A stretch of DNA of 64,000 nt from Draconibacterium halophilum (GCF_010448835.1 NZ_CP048409.1:3046001-3110000); one strand, 5' to 3'. Positions 25,905 through 36,151 are shown, numbered from the stretch's first letter. Numbers and translations are program-made. Notes: a model not told the origin generated them from the sequence alone.

Positions 25905-27992
25905 TTGATCTCATTCGGAATAAAATACTGGTTTATTTTGTTGCTCTCCATCACCGTTGCATCGGTAGGAGTTGTAGTTTTACTATATTACAAAAACAAA
26001 GCGTTAAAGGAGCTTTCAAAATTTCAGCGTAGTCTATTAATGATGTTAAGGTTTGTGGCTTTTTTCCTTATTGCCTTTTTGCTTTTATCGCCTTTTATCC
26101 GCAACCTGAAAAAAATAACCCAAAACCCTGTAATCATTACAGCCTGGGACAATTCAGGTTCAGTAGTTTCACATGCCGATTCTTTAGAGCTGGCCGAAGC
26201 CATAAGCGAAGAAAAAGCAGCAATTGAAAAGGAATTAGCAGCCGATTTTGAGTTGGTCAGCTATACTTTTGGCGAAGAACCACAAACCCAAAACGATTTA
26301 AATTTCAACGAAAAAGGATCGAATTACAGCGATTTGATTTCCACAATAACCAATAATCATTTTAACCAGAATATAGGAGCTTTAATTATTGTTGGCGACG
26401 GGATTTACAACCAGGGAAAAAATCCGTTGAATATGCTTGAGCAGGTGAGTTTCCCGATTTACACTATCGGACTTGGCGACACAACAGTTGTTGCTGATGC
26501 GCGCGTGCAAAACATCCGCGTTAACCGAACTGCTTTTTCGGGTAATAAATTTCCGGTGGAGGTAGACCTGCTATTTTCGAAACTTAAAAATACACCGCTA
26601 AAACTTTCTCTTTTTCAGGATAAAAAAGAATTGCAGAGTGTGATGATCACACCGTCGAATGATAACTTTTTCGATACAAAAGAGTTTGTTCTTGAAGCCG
26701 GTTCTGCAGGTTTGAAACACTACTCGCTGCAAATTCAGGCTGCGTCAAACGAACGAAACACAAAAAACAACAGTGCCGGCTTTGTTATTAATGTACTTGA
26801 GAACAAACAAAAAATACTAATAATTTCCAACGGATCGCACCCCGATATTGGCGCCATAAAAAATACACTCGATCAGCAAAAAACATACGAAGTTTCGATA
26901 TTTACCGAAGAACCATATCCCAACGATATCAGCGATTACAACTTGCTTATTTTAAACCAGCTGCCAAGCACCGGTAAGTCGATGGCCGAAGTGATGGAAA
27001 AAGCGAATAGCAATCGTTTGCCCCTGCTTTTTATCGTCGGCAATCAAACATTTTTGCCGCAGCTAAATATTCTTGGTCAGGGTGCAAGCATTGAACCACT
27101 GGCAGGAAGCAGCGAAGAAGCACAACCGGTTTACAATTCAAACTATGCCACATTTAATTTCTCGGAAGAACTGATTGAGATTATTCCGCAGTTTCCGCCC
27201 GTGCAAGTACCGTTTGCTAATTTCGAGATGAATCCCGAATTTTCGCCGTTGTTATATCAAAAACTAAAAGGAATAAGTACATCGAAGCCACTTATCGCCA
27301 CAGGTAAGCTGGAAGGCCAGAAACGAGGTTTTATTTTTGGAGAAGGAATTTGGCGCTGGCGACTGTTCGATTATTACCAAAACCAGGAACACGTCCATTT
27401 TAACGAACTTATAAATCAACTGGTACAGTACCTAGCTTTGCGCGAAAACGAGGATAATTTTATTGTCGAATTCAATCCTGTTTATACCGAAGTCGATGAT
27501 GTGATTTTAACAGCTGAAGTTTATAATGATGCTTTTGAACGGATAAGTTCAGAAGAAGTAAACATCAAACTGCAAAACGAAAACGAAGACGAATTCAACC
27601 TGACTTTTGATGTGCAAGGAAAAAATTACTACCTCAATGCGGGACATCTGCCGCTGGGCGATTACTCTTTCTCGGCAGACGTAACAATTGGCAACGAGAC
27701 CTTTACCGAAACAGGGAGTTTTACAGTAGTTCCTGTTAACGTTGAGAACATTATTACACAGGCAAACCATACCCTGCTCTACCAACTGGCCAATTTAAGT
27801 GGTGGTAAATTCTACCAGCCAACACAAGCCAACGAACTGGTTAACGAGTTGCAGGAAACCAGTAAATTAAAGGCCACAACTTACTTTCAGGAGATGGTAA
27901 ATCAACTTATAAACCTTCGCTGGATATTTGTTGTTTTACTTCTACTGTTGAGTACGGAATGGTTTTTGAGAAAGTACTGGGGAATTTACTAA
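25905..27992 (+). CDS. Membrane protein with von Willebrand factor A-like domain
   Basis: The protein has 695 residues from a TTG start at 25905 (TTGATCTCATTC). Two N-terminal membrane helices (about 7-28 and 46-64) are followed by a periplasmic VWA-like domain with the MIDAS-like sequence AWDNSGS and VGDGIYNQG. Further beta-rich domains follow, then a C-terminal helix (about 672-690). This architecture resembles BatA-like and DUF4159-like Bacteroidota proteins of unknown role. The first of three paralogous lipoprotein genes starts 17 bases later, suggesting a four-gene operon. The divergent gap 25740-25904 shows no gene. Confidence 0.82.
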   Translation: MISFGIKYWFILLLSITVASVGVVVLLYYKNKALKELSKFQRSLLMMLRFVAFFLIAFLLLSPFIRNLKKITQNPVIITAWDNSGSVVSHADSLELAEAISEEKAAIEKELAADFELVSYTFGEEPQTQNDLNFNEKGSNYSDLISTITNNHFNQNIGALIIVGDGIYNQGKNPLNMLEQVSFPIYTIGLGDTTVVADARVQNIRVNRTAFSGNKFPVEVDLLFSKLKNTPLKLSLFQDKKELQSVMITPSNDNFFDTKEFVLEAGSAGLKHYSLQIQAASNERNTKNNSAGFVINVLENKQKILIISNGSHPDIGAIKNTLDQQKTYEVSIFTEEPYPNDISDYNLLILNQLPSTGKSMAEVMEKANSNRLPLLFIVGNQTFLPQLNILGQGASIEPLAGSSEEAQPVYNSNYATFNFSEELIEIIPQFPPVQVPFANFEMNPEFSPLLYQKLKGISTSKPLIATGKLEGQKRGFIFGEGIWRWRLFDYYQNQEHVHFNELINQLVQYLALRENEDNFIVEFNPVYTEVDDVILTAEVYNDAFERISSEEVNIKLQNENEDEFNLTFDVQGKNYYLNAGHLPLGDYSFSADVTIGNETFTETGSFTVVPVNVENIITQANHTLLYQLANLSGGKFYQPTQANELVNELQETSKLKATTYFQEMVNQLINLRWIFVVLLLLLSTEWFLRKYWGIY

Positions 27993-28009
27993 ACAACATT
28001 CATTTTACG

Positions 28010-29062
28010 ATGAGCATATTTAAACAAACTAATTACATTCTACTTGTTAGCATTGTTCTTTTGTCGTATGCTTGCAGTCCAACTAAGCGAATTTTGGTTG
28101 AGTTTCCGCAAAAGCCCAAAAACGAAATTTCGCAGGATGTTCAAAGCCTGCTTCTGGTAAACCGAACGGTTGATGGGAAATACAATGATCTCCCAACTGA
28201 TTCGCTTCAAAAAATATTTTACCAGAAGGATTTTAACCTCGATACCACTATTTACGACCTCACTGCGGTTGATACCTCATTAAAAGCATTGGGTGAATTG
28301 CTTTTCGAATCCGGAAGATTTGATTACGTAATTCCGGAAGACCGTTTTTTAAACGCTGAGCAAAATGCTTTTTTCACCCAAACGATGAGTTGGGAGGAAG
28401 CACAGGAACTTTGCGACCTTTATCAAACCGATGCCGTTTTGTCGATGGATTTGTTCAAAACACGGGTAGTAACGGAACTTGCAGAAGAATCAATTTTTGA
28501 TCCGAACGAGGGATTTTTCAGAACAGCAGTTGGTGCAAAAATGGTTATCGTATATAACGCATTATTTCGCCTCTACGACCCGCAACAAGAAAAAGTTTTA
28601 GCGCGGGAAGTAATTCAGGATACACTAATTTGGGAAGATTACGCACTTAGTGTACGAAATCTTTTCATGGATTTTACACCAGTTAAACAAGCGCTAACGG
28701 AAGCAGGAATTGCCGTTGCACTAGATTTTTCCGAAACCATTGGCACCCGTTGGCACAGAGACTACCGGATAATATTCGACAAAGGAAGTTCTGCATTAAA
28801 AAAGGCTGCCGCATTTACCGATGACGCAAACTGGACCAAAGCCATTGAAGCCTGGGAAACTATTGCAACAGGCTCCGGCTCAAAGAGAGAAAAAAGCAAG
28901 GCCCTGTTTAATTTAGCCACTGCTTGCGAAATTCGGGGAGATTTAGACTGCGCTATTGAATACGCGCTTGAATCTTACAATACAGCCTATCACCCCATCA
29001 CTTATCAGTACCTCGAGCTTCTTGAAAGCCGGAAAAAACAACAGAAAAACAACACGAAATGA
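28010..29062 (+). CDS. DUF6340-like lipoprotein with C-terminal TPR, paralogue 1
   Basis: The protein has 350 residues from the ATG at 28010, giving a lipoprotein signal that ends at LLSYACS; the frame back to 27959 overlaps the upstream gene and lacks a signal. Its body shows the family pattern (SLLLVNRTV...; MSWEEAQELCDLYQTDAVLSMDLF). The C-terminus has TPR-like helices, WTKAIEAWETIA...KALFNLATACEIRGDLDCAIEYALES. The function is unknown. The stop overlaps the next start by four bases (ATGA), and the following two genes are paralogues. Confidence 0.82.
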   Translation: MSIFKQTNYILLVSIVLLSYACSPTKRILVEFPQKPKNEISQDVQSLLLVNRTVDGKYNDLPTDSLQKIFYQKDFNLDTTIYDLTAVDTSLKALGELLFESGRFDYVIPEDRFLNAEQNAFFTQTMSWEEAQELCDLYQTDAVLSMDLFKTRVVTELAEESIFDPNEGFFRTAVGAKMVIVYNALFRLYDPQQEKVLAREVIQDTLIWEDYALSVRNLFMDFTPVKQALTEAGIAVALDFSETIGTRWHRDYRIIFDKGSSALKKAAAFTDDANWTKAIEAWETIATGSGSKREKSKALFNLATACEIRGDLDCAIEYALESYNTAYHPITYQYLELLESRKKQQKNNTK

Positions 29063-30078
29063 ACCGACTAATCTTATTGACTTTACTTGTGCTGAGCACA
29101 GCTTCGTGCACGGTGTACAAAGATTACCCGATAGAAATTTATACGCCCGGTGAAATTGCTTATCCGGCCAATGCCGAGAATGTTGCCATTGTGTACCGGA
29201 ATTTTAAATACAGCAGCGATTCGCTGGTTCATTATTATAAAGATGATTTTCGCTTAAAAAAAGCCAGACAAGATCCGAAAAACCTCGATAGTATTTTGGT
29301 AAATCTGTGCATGAGTGAGCTGGCAGAAAACCTAAAAGAGAAAAATGCTTTTAAAGAAATAAGAATCTTTCCCGAACTTTTCGAGCCACATAGCGGCCAA
29401 AAACTGCCTGCTTTAAACATGGAAATGGTTCAGCAATTGGCTACAAAAACCAATACCGATCTTGTTATTTCCCTGGAAACTTATTCTAGTTTTTATTCTG
29501 AATACTCATCAACTGCCGAAGTGCCAACAAAATCGAACGAGGTGATTACAGCAGCCGTTTGGGCAGTTTATAGTCCGTTCGAGCAACGCCTAATTGAGCG
29601 AAAAACAATGATCGATACCATTTTCTGGAACGGTTACGATGCCCAGGGAAATTATCAGCGAAATGCAAAATTGCCACCGAGAATTACCGCGCTGAAAATC
29701 GCTTCGCAAATGGTTGGTGAAAATTATTCAAAACGTTTCTTTGCATCGTGGGAGAACGTAAACCGGATGTATTCTGTTCCGCCGTTGCCCGATTTTGCGA
29801 TGGCTGATGAATACGTTCAAAAGGGCGAATGGGATAATGCCATTATGCTTTGGAAGCGATACGCTGACGATAGTAACGGGAAAATGGCCATTAACGCCCG
29901 CTACAACCTGGCACTGGCCTACGAAATGAAAGACGATTTTGATACGGCCGAAAAATGGTTGAATGCAGCTCAGCAAATCGCAACAGACTACAACAGTAGA
30001 GAAGAACTGAAAATGATTTTTGAATATCGGGTACTCCTTGCAAAAAGAAAAAAGGATATTATGCGCCTAAACCAATAG
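29059..30078 (+). CDS. DUF6340-like lipoprotein with C-terminal TPR, paralogue 2
   Basis: The protein has 339 residues. The signal ends at LVLSTASC. The core shows NVAIVYRNFKY, LATKTNTDLVISLETYSS, FSKRFFASWENVNRMY-like sequence, and the C-terminal WDNAIMLWKRYADD...ARYNLALAYEMKDDFDTAEKWL. The same order of blocks occurs in its two neighbours, so this is a tandem triplication with strong divergence. It is translationally coupled to paralogue 1. Confidence 0.83.
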   Translation: MNRLILLTLLVLSTASCTVYKDYPIEIYTPGEIAYPANAENVAIVYRNFKYSSDSLVHYYKDDFRLKKARQDPKNLDSILVNLCMSELAENLKEKNAFKEIRIFPELFEPHSGQKLPALNMEMVQQLATKTNTDLVISLETYSSFYSEYSSTAEVPTKSNEVITAAVWAVYSPFEQRLIERKTMIDTIFWNGYDAQGNYQRNAKLPPRITALKIASQMVGENYSKRFFASWENVNRMYSVPPLPDFAMADEYVQKGEWDNAIMLWKRYADDSNGKMAINARYNLALAYEMKDDFDTAEKWLNAAQQIATDYNSREELKMIFEYRVLLAKRKKDIMRLNQ

Positions 30079-30081
30079 CAA

Positions 30082-31269
30082 ATGAAAAACCGCCCATTTT
30101 TTTTACTCAGCTTTTTAATGCTGGTTACTGCTTCGGCTTGCAATACGTTATACAATATAAAAACAATCGACATCGAGATTGTTGAACCTTCATCAATGAG
30201 TATTTCAACTGAATTCAGAAATATTGCCATACAATATAACAACGTTAATTCGTCGCCAAACAGCTACTTTAACCGATACGAAGAATTTGGGGAAAATAAA
30301 ACAGAAGTTGAAAACTCGGACAGTATCGCCTCGCACATTTATTTCGAAAACTTTATTGCAAAAGTTAACAGCCAGGCATTTTTTGATACTCTAATTACAC
30401 TCGATGAACATGATTACTCAACAGTGGCCGTTATTGATACAATTGATTATACCCCATATTTTAGTGAAGATTCCACATCAAGAAAAGTTTTATCGCCCGA
30501 TCAAATTAACGTATTAAATTCAGGATATTTTCTGAAAAACAGTGTAAAACCAGTTCGCACCAAAAACGATTCTTTAATTATGCATCCTCAATTTGGATTG
30601 TACACTCCTGAACAACTTCAAAACATTCGAAATACTACCGGTGCCGACATGTTGCTTTCACTGGATTTTTTTGGAGCACTGGATGGCAGTTATTTTGATC
30701 GCAGACTTGAGTACGCCAACGAACAAGTAACCAACTGGACACAATGGAGCTTTTACGATCTTATTAACATGAAATATGTGTTGGCTTATTCCAAGATCGA
30801 TACCGTTGGCTGGATGGAATATGCCATAAGCCAAAACAAGGCAACCACTGTTCTGCCTCCCCGCAACGATGCTATTTACAACGCAGCAGAAATATCTGCA
30901 GAGAATTATGCTCTGACACTTGTTCCTCATTGGGTTGAAGTACAGCGGATGTATTACAATTCGGGACATGTGGAACTGCAACAAGCCGATGAGCTTGTAG
31001 AGAATGGACAATGGCTGGAAGCGGCAAAATTATGGCGAAAGCAAACCAAGAATGAGAACGAAAACATTGTCGCTAAATGTATGTTCAATTTAGGCCTGGC
31101 TTGTGAGATGGAAGGAGATTTGGAGGCCGCTTTAGCCTGGGTTGTAAAATCGTATCATGTATTCGGCCAAAAAAATGAACTTCATGCCCAAAATTCCATG
31201 GAATACATCAGGCTCTTAAGTACACGGCAAGCCGACATGAAAATTCTGGAAAGACAATTTGGAGAGTAG
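30082..31269 (+). CDS. DUF6340-like lipoprotein with C-terminal TPR, paralogue 3
   Basis: The protein has 395 residues. The signal ends at LVTASAC. Shared blocks are RNIAIQYNNVN, IRNTTGADMLLSLDFFG, HWVEVQRMYYNSG and the TPR-like end WLEAAKLWRKQTKN...CMFNLGLACEMEGDLEAALAWV. It starts three bases after paralogue 2 and is the longest of the three, with an insertion around residues 90-170. Confidence 0.82.
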   Translation: MKNRPFFLLSFLMLVTASACNTLYNIKTIDIEIVEPSSMSISTEFRNIAIQYNNVNSSPNSYFNRYEEFGENKTEVENSDSIASHIYFENFIAKVNSQAFFDTLITLDEHDYSTVAVIDTIDYTPYFSEDSTSRKVLSPDQINVLNSGYFLKNSVKPVRTKNDSLIMHPQFGLYTPEQLQNIRNTTGADMLLSLDFFGALDGSYFDRRLEYANEQVTNWTQWSFYDLINMKYVLAYSKIDTVGWMEYAISQNKATTVLPPRNDAIYNAAEISAENYALTLVPHWVEVQRMYYNSGHVELQQADELVENGQWLEAAKLWRKQTKNENENIVAKCMFNLGLACEMEGDLEAALAWVVKSYHVFGQKNELHAQNSMEYIRLLSTRQADMKILERQFGE

Positions 31270-31295
31270 TAAATTTCTAAAATTGAAATGGGTTA

Positions 31296-31325
31296 AAAGA
31301 AAAGAGGGAAACCACTGTTTCCCTC
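31296..31325 (-). terminator. Hairpin between convergent genes
   Basis: GAGGGAAAC at 31304-31312 pairs with GTTTCCCTC at 31317-31325 (4-base loop). On the minus strand it is followed by a T-rich stretch, so it probably ends the cvfB-like transcript. It may also stop the convergent lipoprotein operon. The 31270-31426 gap holds nothing else. Confidence 0.6.
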
Positions 31326-31426
31326 CATATTTAACCAAAAATCACAACATGAAAATATTGTTGTTTTAAATTTAGAACTTTTTGGTATAAAATTCCAAAT
31401 ATAAACTTATGTTTTTTAAAAGGTAT

Positions 31427-32263
31427 TTAGCTTTTTAACATTTTAATCCCGTCAGAAGCGAAAGTAATCAGTCGTTTTTTATACAATCCACCTATCGCTT
31501 TCTTAAAGTTTTTCTTGCTGATACCAAACATCGCTTTAATCATTTCCGGCGACGATTTGTCCGATACAGCCATAAAACCACCATTTGCTTCCAGTTCTGC
31601 CAGTATCTTGTCTGAAATTGAATCAACTTTTTCGTAACCGGGTTCTTCCAAAAGCAGATCTATTTTCTCATCATCTCTTATTTTTGCAATAAATCCCTTA
31701 GTCTGGCTGCCAATTTCAAGTTTACGAAACACCTGGTTTTTATAAAGTATTCCGGTATGTTCCCGATTAATGATCGCTTTATAACCCAAATCCGTTTCTT
31801 CCAAAATCACCAAACTAACTTCCTGCCCCTTAGTGTATTCCGGCGGTGTATTATCAAGAAATTTATGCAGCTTGGCCGATGCTACAACCCGGTTAGTTAG
31901 CAAGTCGAGGTAAACGTATACCCAATAGCTGCCACCTTCCTGCATTTTACTACGCTGCTCGCTAAACGGCACCAACAAATCTTTTGCCAGTCCCCAGTCG
32001 AGAAATGCACCATATTTGGCTATTGCTTTTACTGCCAAACGGGCAAATTCACCAACCGTTGCCAAAGGTTTTTCAGTGGTAGCCACCAGGCGATCTTCCG
32101 AGTCAGTGTATACAAAAACCTCGGCAGATCCCTTTTCTTTCATGTCATCTTCAACATATTTCCGGGGCATTAAAATCTCGCCATGTTCCCCACCATCGAG
32201 GTACACACCATTGTCTGTTTCCCTGAGAATCTCAAGGGTATTAAATTTTCCTATTTCTGCCAT
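31427..32263 (-). CDS. S1-domain RNA-binding protein, CvfB-like
   Basis: The protein has 278 residues from the ATG at 32263 (MAEIGKFNTLEILRETDNG), 12 bases after recN; an ATG 15 bases upstream is possible. S1-like segments are GAFLDWGLAKDLLVPFSEQ (about 90-108) and KGFIAKIRDDEKIDLLLE. The C-terminal winged helix GISKKNFKKAIGGLYKKRLI is typical of CvfB/YitL-family proteins. Members bind RNA and affect virulence gene expression in staphylococci. The target here is unknown. Confidence 0.88.
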   Translation of the reverse strand: MAEIGKFNTLEILRETDNGVYLDGGEHGEILMPRKYVEDDMKEKGSAEVFVYTDSEDRLVATTEKPLATVGEFARLAVKAIAKYGAFLDWGLAKDLLVPFSEQRSKMQEGGSYWVYVYLDLLTNRVVASAKLHKFLDNTPPEYTKGQEVSLVILEETDLGYKAIINREHTGILYKNQVFRKLEIGSQTKGFIAKIRDDEKIDLLLEEPGYEKVDSISDKILAELEANGGFMAVSDKSSPEMIKAMFGISKKNFKKAIGGLYKKRLITFASDGIKMLKS

Positions 32264-32274
32264 GAGTGATTTTG

Positions 32275-33930
32275 TCAAATTCGCAACAGTTCTTCTGCCG
32301 CTTTAATTGTTGTTTCTGTAAGTTTCTCACCACCGACCATTTTGGCTAATTCTTCCACCCTTCCCTCTGCATCAAGGGCTTTTATTGAAGTGTAGGTTTT
32401 ACCATTCTCTTCATGCTTAAATACACTGAAGTGCATATCGCCTTTTGCGGCAACCTGTGGCAAGTGCGTAATATTAATAATTTGCGTATTGGTAGAGAAT
32501 GATTTTATTATCGTTCCCATTTTAAGCGCTATCTCGCCAGATACTCCCGTATCAATTTCATCAAATACGATTGTGGGCAGCGCTTTTGAATTGCGAAGTA
32601 AATTTTTTATAGCCAGCATCAATCGCGACATCTCACCACCAGAGGCAATTTTAGATATTTCATCGGGATCTGAATCAGAGTTTGCACTAAATAAAAATGA
32701 GATCTCGTCTTTACCCTCGGGCTGAAAATCCTCTAAATAGCTATGAACAACCTGCAATTTTGCATTATTCATTCCCAATTGATTCAAATCGCCAATCACC
32801 GAACTTTCAATCTTTTTGAAAGCCTTTTGCCGGGTTTTACTTAAACTCAATGCAAGCTTTTCAAGATCAGCCTTTTGAACGTCCAATTTGCCTTTTAGAG
32901 CTTCTATTTCATCATCGTAACCAACGGCCTTATTTATTTTCTGGTCAAATTCTTCACGCAGTGCAATTAATTCTGCTACCGTTGTTACATGGTGTTTTTG
33001 TTGTAACGAATACAATAAATTCAAGCGATCGTTTACCTCTTCAATTCTGGCGGGGTTAAACTCAACGCGTTCAGCCAGCATTTCCAGTTCCTGGTGAATA
33101 TCACTTAACTCGATGGCGGCACTTTGCAAACGCCCTGCAAGACTTTCGGTATCTTTTAGGTAGCTGGTAACTTTTTCCAGCGTTCGATGACCATCTTTTA
33201 CACTTTGCAATACTGAGAATGTTTCGCTATCCAGTAAGGTAACCGTTTCGCTTAGTGCTGTTTTAATTTCTTCAGCATGATTAAGCTGCTCCAATTCCAA
33301 TTCCAGGTCTTCCTGTTCGGTTTCCTCCAAACTGGCTTCTTCCAGTTGCGTATACTGAAACTGAAAATAATCCAGATCGGCCTGTGCCTGTTCTGCATTT
33401 TCCTTCAATTGATCCAGCGCTTTCCTAGTGTTTTTATAGGCTGAAAACTGAGCCTTATATTTTGTTAAAGCATCCTTAGTTCCGGCAACCGAATCAACTA
33501 AATTCAACTGAAATTTCTGGTTGCTTAACTCCAGGTTTTGGTGTTGCGAATGAATATCAATCAATTGCAATCCCAACTCCCGCATTACTTTCAGGTTCAC
33601 CGGGGTATCGTTTATAAAAGCTCTGGATTTTCCTGATGGTGTTATTTCCCGCCGCAAAATTGTGGAAGGATCGTAATCCAGATCGTAGGTTTCAAAAAAA
33701 CGTTTTACGGAATAATTACTCACTTCAAACTGGCCTTCAACAATGCATTTTTTATCCTTCTCTTTCAGCACCGAAAGATCGGCCCGATTACCTAAAATCA
33801 AACTTAAAGCCCCCAGAATAATCGATTTACCCGCTCCGGTTTCTCCTGTTACCGTGTTTAAATTGGTGTGAAAATTAACCTGTAACTTATTTATCAGCGC
33901 GTAATTCGAAATGGATAATCTGGATAGCAT
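32275..33930 (-). CDS. recN: DNA repair protein RecN
   Basis: An SMC-like ATPase of 551 residues acting in double-strand break repair. Walker A is GETGAGKSIILGAL (about 32-45). The ABC signature is SGGEMSRLMLAIKNLL and Walker B is TIVFDEIDTGVSG. The long coiled-coil region (about 150-390) and LIDIHSQHQNLEL are characteristic. The start MLSRLSISNYALI is the family norm. It probably leads a two-gene unit with the cvfB-like gene. Confidence 0.96.
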   Translation of the reverse strand: MLSRLSISNYALINKLQVNFHTNLNTVTGETGAGKSIILGALSLILGNRADLSVLKEKDKKCIVEGQFEVSNYSVKRFFETYDLDYDPSTILRREITPSGKSRAFINDTPVNLKVMRELGLQLIDIHSQHQNLELSNQKFQLNLVDSVAGTKDALTKYKAQFSAYKNTRKALDQLKENAEQAQADLDYFQFQYTQLEEASLEETEQEDLELELEQLNHAEEIKTALSETVTLLDSETFSVLQSVKDGHRTLEKVTSYLKDTESLAGRLQSAAIELSDIHQELEMLAERVEFNPARIEEVNDRLNLLYSLQQKHHVTTVAELIALREEFDQKINKAVGYDDEIEALKGKLDVQKADLEKLALSLSKTRQKAFKKIESSVIGDLNQLGMNNAKLQVVHSYLEDFQPEGKDEISFLFSANSDSDPDEISKIASGGEMSRLMLAIKNLLRNSKALPTIVFDEIDTGVSGEIALKMGTIIKSFSTNTQIINITHLPQVAAKGDMHFSVFKHEENGKTYTSIKALDAEGRVEELAKMVGGEKLTETTIKAAEELLRI

Positions 33931-34034
33931 AATGATAAAAGATCTTCATTAATAATTTCATTGGCTAAAATAGCCAAAATGAGGACACGGATTTACTTTC
34001 TGGAAAAAATGGGGATATCTTTTTAAAGATCGTG

Positions 34035-34945
34035 CTAAAAGCCTTCGTTTTCGGCAATCTTCTCGTACTTGCTCCCGTTTGAAGGATCCACCTCGTTTAA
34101 AATGGTCATCACTCGATTTCGTTCATCCGGAAATGATTTTGAGAAAATGTTAACCAATTCATCGGCTTTGGCATCAAAAAACATCTGCAAAATATATGTA
34201 GATGGACGACGACGAAATACTTTTTGAATGTCGCGCAGCGCTTCTGCGATATTTGCACGCCCTTCTTCTACCCTGTCAGACATCATATCCAATCCGTTTC
34301 GGTGGTAATTATACATAGCCGTACGAAATGACGAATACGAATTATTTAATACATTCTCAATCAGCCAGTAACGATTCCGTTCGCTTTCAAAAGCTTTCCA
34401 TCCGCGCTCACGGGTATTTTGAGAATTATTTACAATCGATTGTGCTTTTTGAAAAAACTCTGTTCCTCCTTCTTCTGAAAAAGTATCGTAATCAAAACCC
34501 AAAATAACATAGGCATAAAACGCCATTATGTTTGTCAGATTGTCTCGGTTTGAAGTTTCATTGAACTCCAGTGCCTGAAACTCCACATATTTACAATGAA
34601 AATCATTGTCTTTAATATTCAGAACGGTTGAAGTATAACTGGAATTAAAAACCGGGCGTGTTAACTGAACCTGAATCGATCCCTTAAACTCATCTGCAGA
34701 AATTTGCTCGTCGAGACGGATTAAAATATTACATCGTATTTTTTCATCGTAGCTGTACACATGATCAGTCCATTTTCTGTTATTCATAAAATCATACAAG
34801 TCAGACTGCATGGTGCGGAAAAGGTTCTGGTTTGCTCCCTGAATCCCCGTGCCGAAACGGTTACATTGCATCGAAGTTCCTGGGCAACATTTTTCCCAAC
34901 GAAAATAAACAGAAATAAAAGCGCTAATACGATTTGCTTTATCAT
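34035..34945 (-). CDS. DUF4835 family protein, apparently frameshifted in its N-terminal region
   Basis: The continuous frame begins only at MQCNRFGTGIQGANQ. Upstream, in another frame, an ATG at 34945 opens MIKQIVLALLFLFIFVGK followed by NVAQELRCNVTVSARG. This is a proper signal peptide and the usual DUF4835 start. The two pieces join at a run of four C (34845-34848, GGGG on the coding strand) if one G is added: VSARG-IQGANQNLFRTMQ. The restored protein would have about 303 residues, normal for the family. DUF4835 is a secreted Bacteroidota protein of unknown function. The repaired gene starts four bases after coaBC stops, which supports the longer start. Confidence 0.82.
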
Positions 34946-34948
34946 ATG

Positions 34949-36151
34949 CTAATTGTTCAATTCTATAATTTTTGCTACAATATCTTTTGCTACTTCAGCT
35001 TTATCTTTTAACTCAAAATCGGTTTGTTTATTGCCCTTTTCGATGATCGTTATTTTATTGGTATCAACACCAAATCCGGCTCCTTTGTCCTTCAGCGAGT
35101 TCAACACAATAAAGTCGAGGTTCTTTTTCAATAGTTTACGTTCCGCATTCGACATTTCATTGTTGGTTTCAAGCGCAAACCCTACCAAAAGTTGCTTGTT
35201 GGTTTTTAATTTACCCAATTCGGCTGCAATGTCTTTTGTTGGCTCCAACTCGATATGCCAGTTTTCTTTACCTCGTTTGGTTTTTTCACCCTCCTTTTTT
35301 GCAGGAGTAAAATCAGCTACTGCAGCACACATTATTGCACCATCAACGCGTTCAAAATGTTCAATTGAAGCATTGTACATTTCGTTAGCCGATTCAACCG
35401 GGATAACTTTTACACCCGCTTTTTGAGTGGTTACAGCAACAGGACCAGATACTAAAGTTACATCGGCACCTTGCTCAGCAAGCTCTTCGGCAATGGCGTA
35501 ACCCATTTTCCCTGATGAATAATTACCAATAAAACGAACAGGATCTATTTTTTCGAAAGTTGGACCGGCAGTTACCAGGTAGGATTTATTCAGAAGTTTT
35601 TTTTTTACTCCAAGCCGTTGGATAACCGCTTCGAGAATTTTTATAGGTTCTTCCATCCTGCCTTTGCCTGTTAATCCGCTGGCTAATTCTCCTTCACCGG
35701 GTTCAACAATACTATTTCCGTAATCTTTAAGAATAGAAATATTCCGTTGTGTTGAAGGATGTGCAAACATATCGAGGTCCATTGCGGGAGCCACCATTAC
35801 CGGGCATTTTGCCGACAAATAGGTTGTTATCAACATATTATCAGCAATTCCATAAGCCATTTTCCCCATTGTAGAAGCCGTTGCTGGCGCAATTACCATT
35901 ACATCCGCCCACAATCCCAGATCAACATGGCTATTCCAGCTACCATCGTTTGCACCAAAAAACTCACTAATAACAGGTTTGTCCGACAATGCTGATAAAG
36001 TTACGGGTGTTATAAATTCTTTTCCGGCAGGGGTAATAACCACCTGCACTTCGGCACCCTCCTTTATAAAAAGCCGAAGAAGCATTGCTGCCTTATAAGC
36101 TGCAATACTTCCTGTTATTCCTAGTATAATATTTTTTCCTTTGAGCCTCAT
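34949..36151 (-). CDS. coaBC: Bifunctional phosphopantothenoylcysteine decarboxylase/synthetase
   Basis: It makes 4'-phosphopantetheine in coenzyme A synthesis, in the cytoplasm. It has 400 residues. The FMN-dependent CoaC half has ILGITGSIAAYKA at the N-terminus, the active histidine region SWNSHVDLGLWAD and PAMDLDMFAHP. The CoaB half starts near 190 with LVTAGPTFEKIDPVRFIGNYSSGKMG and has AAVADFTP and KTKDI-like sequence followed by VGFALET. It lies in a run with rpoZ and bamD with 14 and 3-base gaps, an arrangement common in Bacteroidota. Confidence 0.96.
   Translation of the reverse strand: MRLKGKNIILGITGSIAAYKAAMLLRLFIKEGAEVQVVITPAGKEFITPVTLSALSDKPVISEFFGANDGSWNSHVDLGLWADVMVIAPATASTMGKMAYGIADNMLITTYLSAKCPVMVAPAMDLDMFAHPSTQRNISILKDYGNSIVEPGEGELASGLTGKGRMEEPIKILEAVIQRLGVKKKLLNKSYLVTAGPTFEKIDPVRFIGNYSSGKMGYAIAEELAEQGADVTLVSGPVAVTTQKAGVKVIPVESANEMYNASIEHFERVDGAIMCAAVADFTPAKKEGEKTKRGKENWHIELEPTKDIAAELGKLKTNKQLLVGFALETNNEMSNAERKLLKKNLDFIVLNSLKDKGAGFGVDTNKITIIEKGNKQTDFELKDKAEVAKDIVAKIIELNN

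Noticed and set aside
34015..34030. ATCTTT-TT-AAAGAT palindrome as terminator for the DUF4835 gene
   Set aside because: The stem is 6 bp of mostly A-T with no loop room and no clear T-run, so it is too weak to call.
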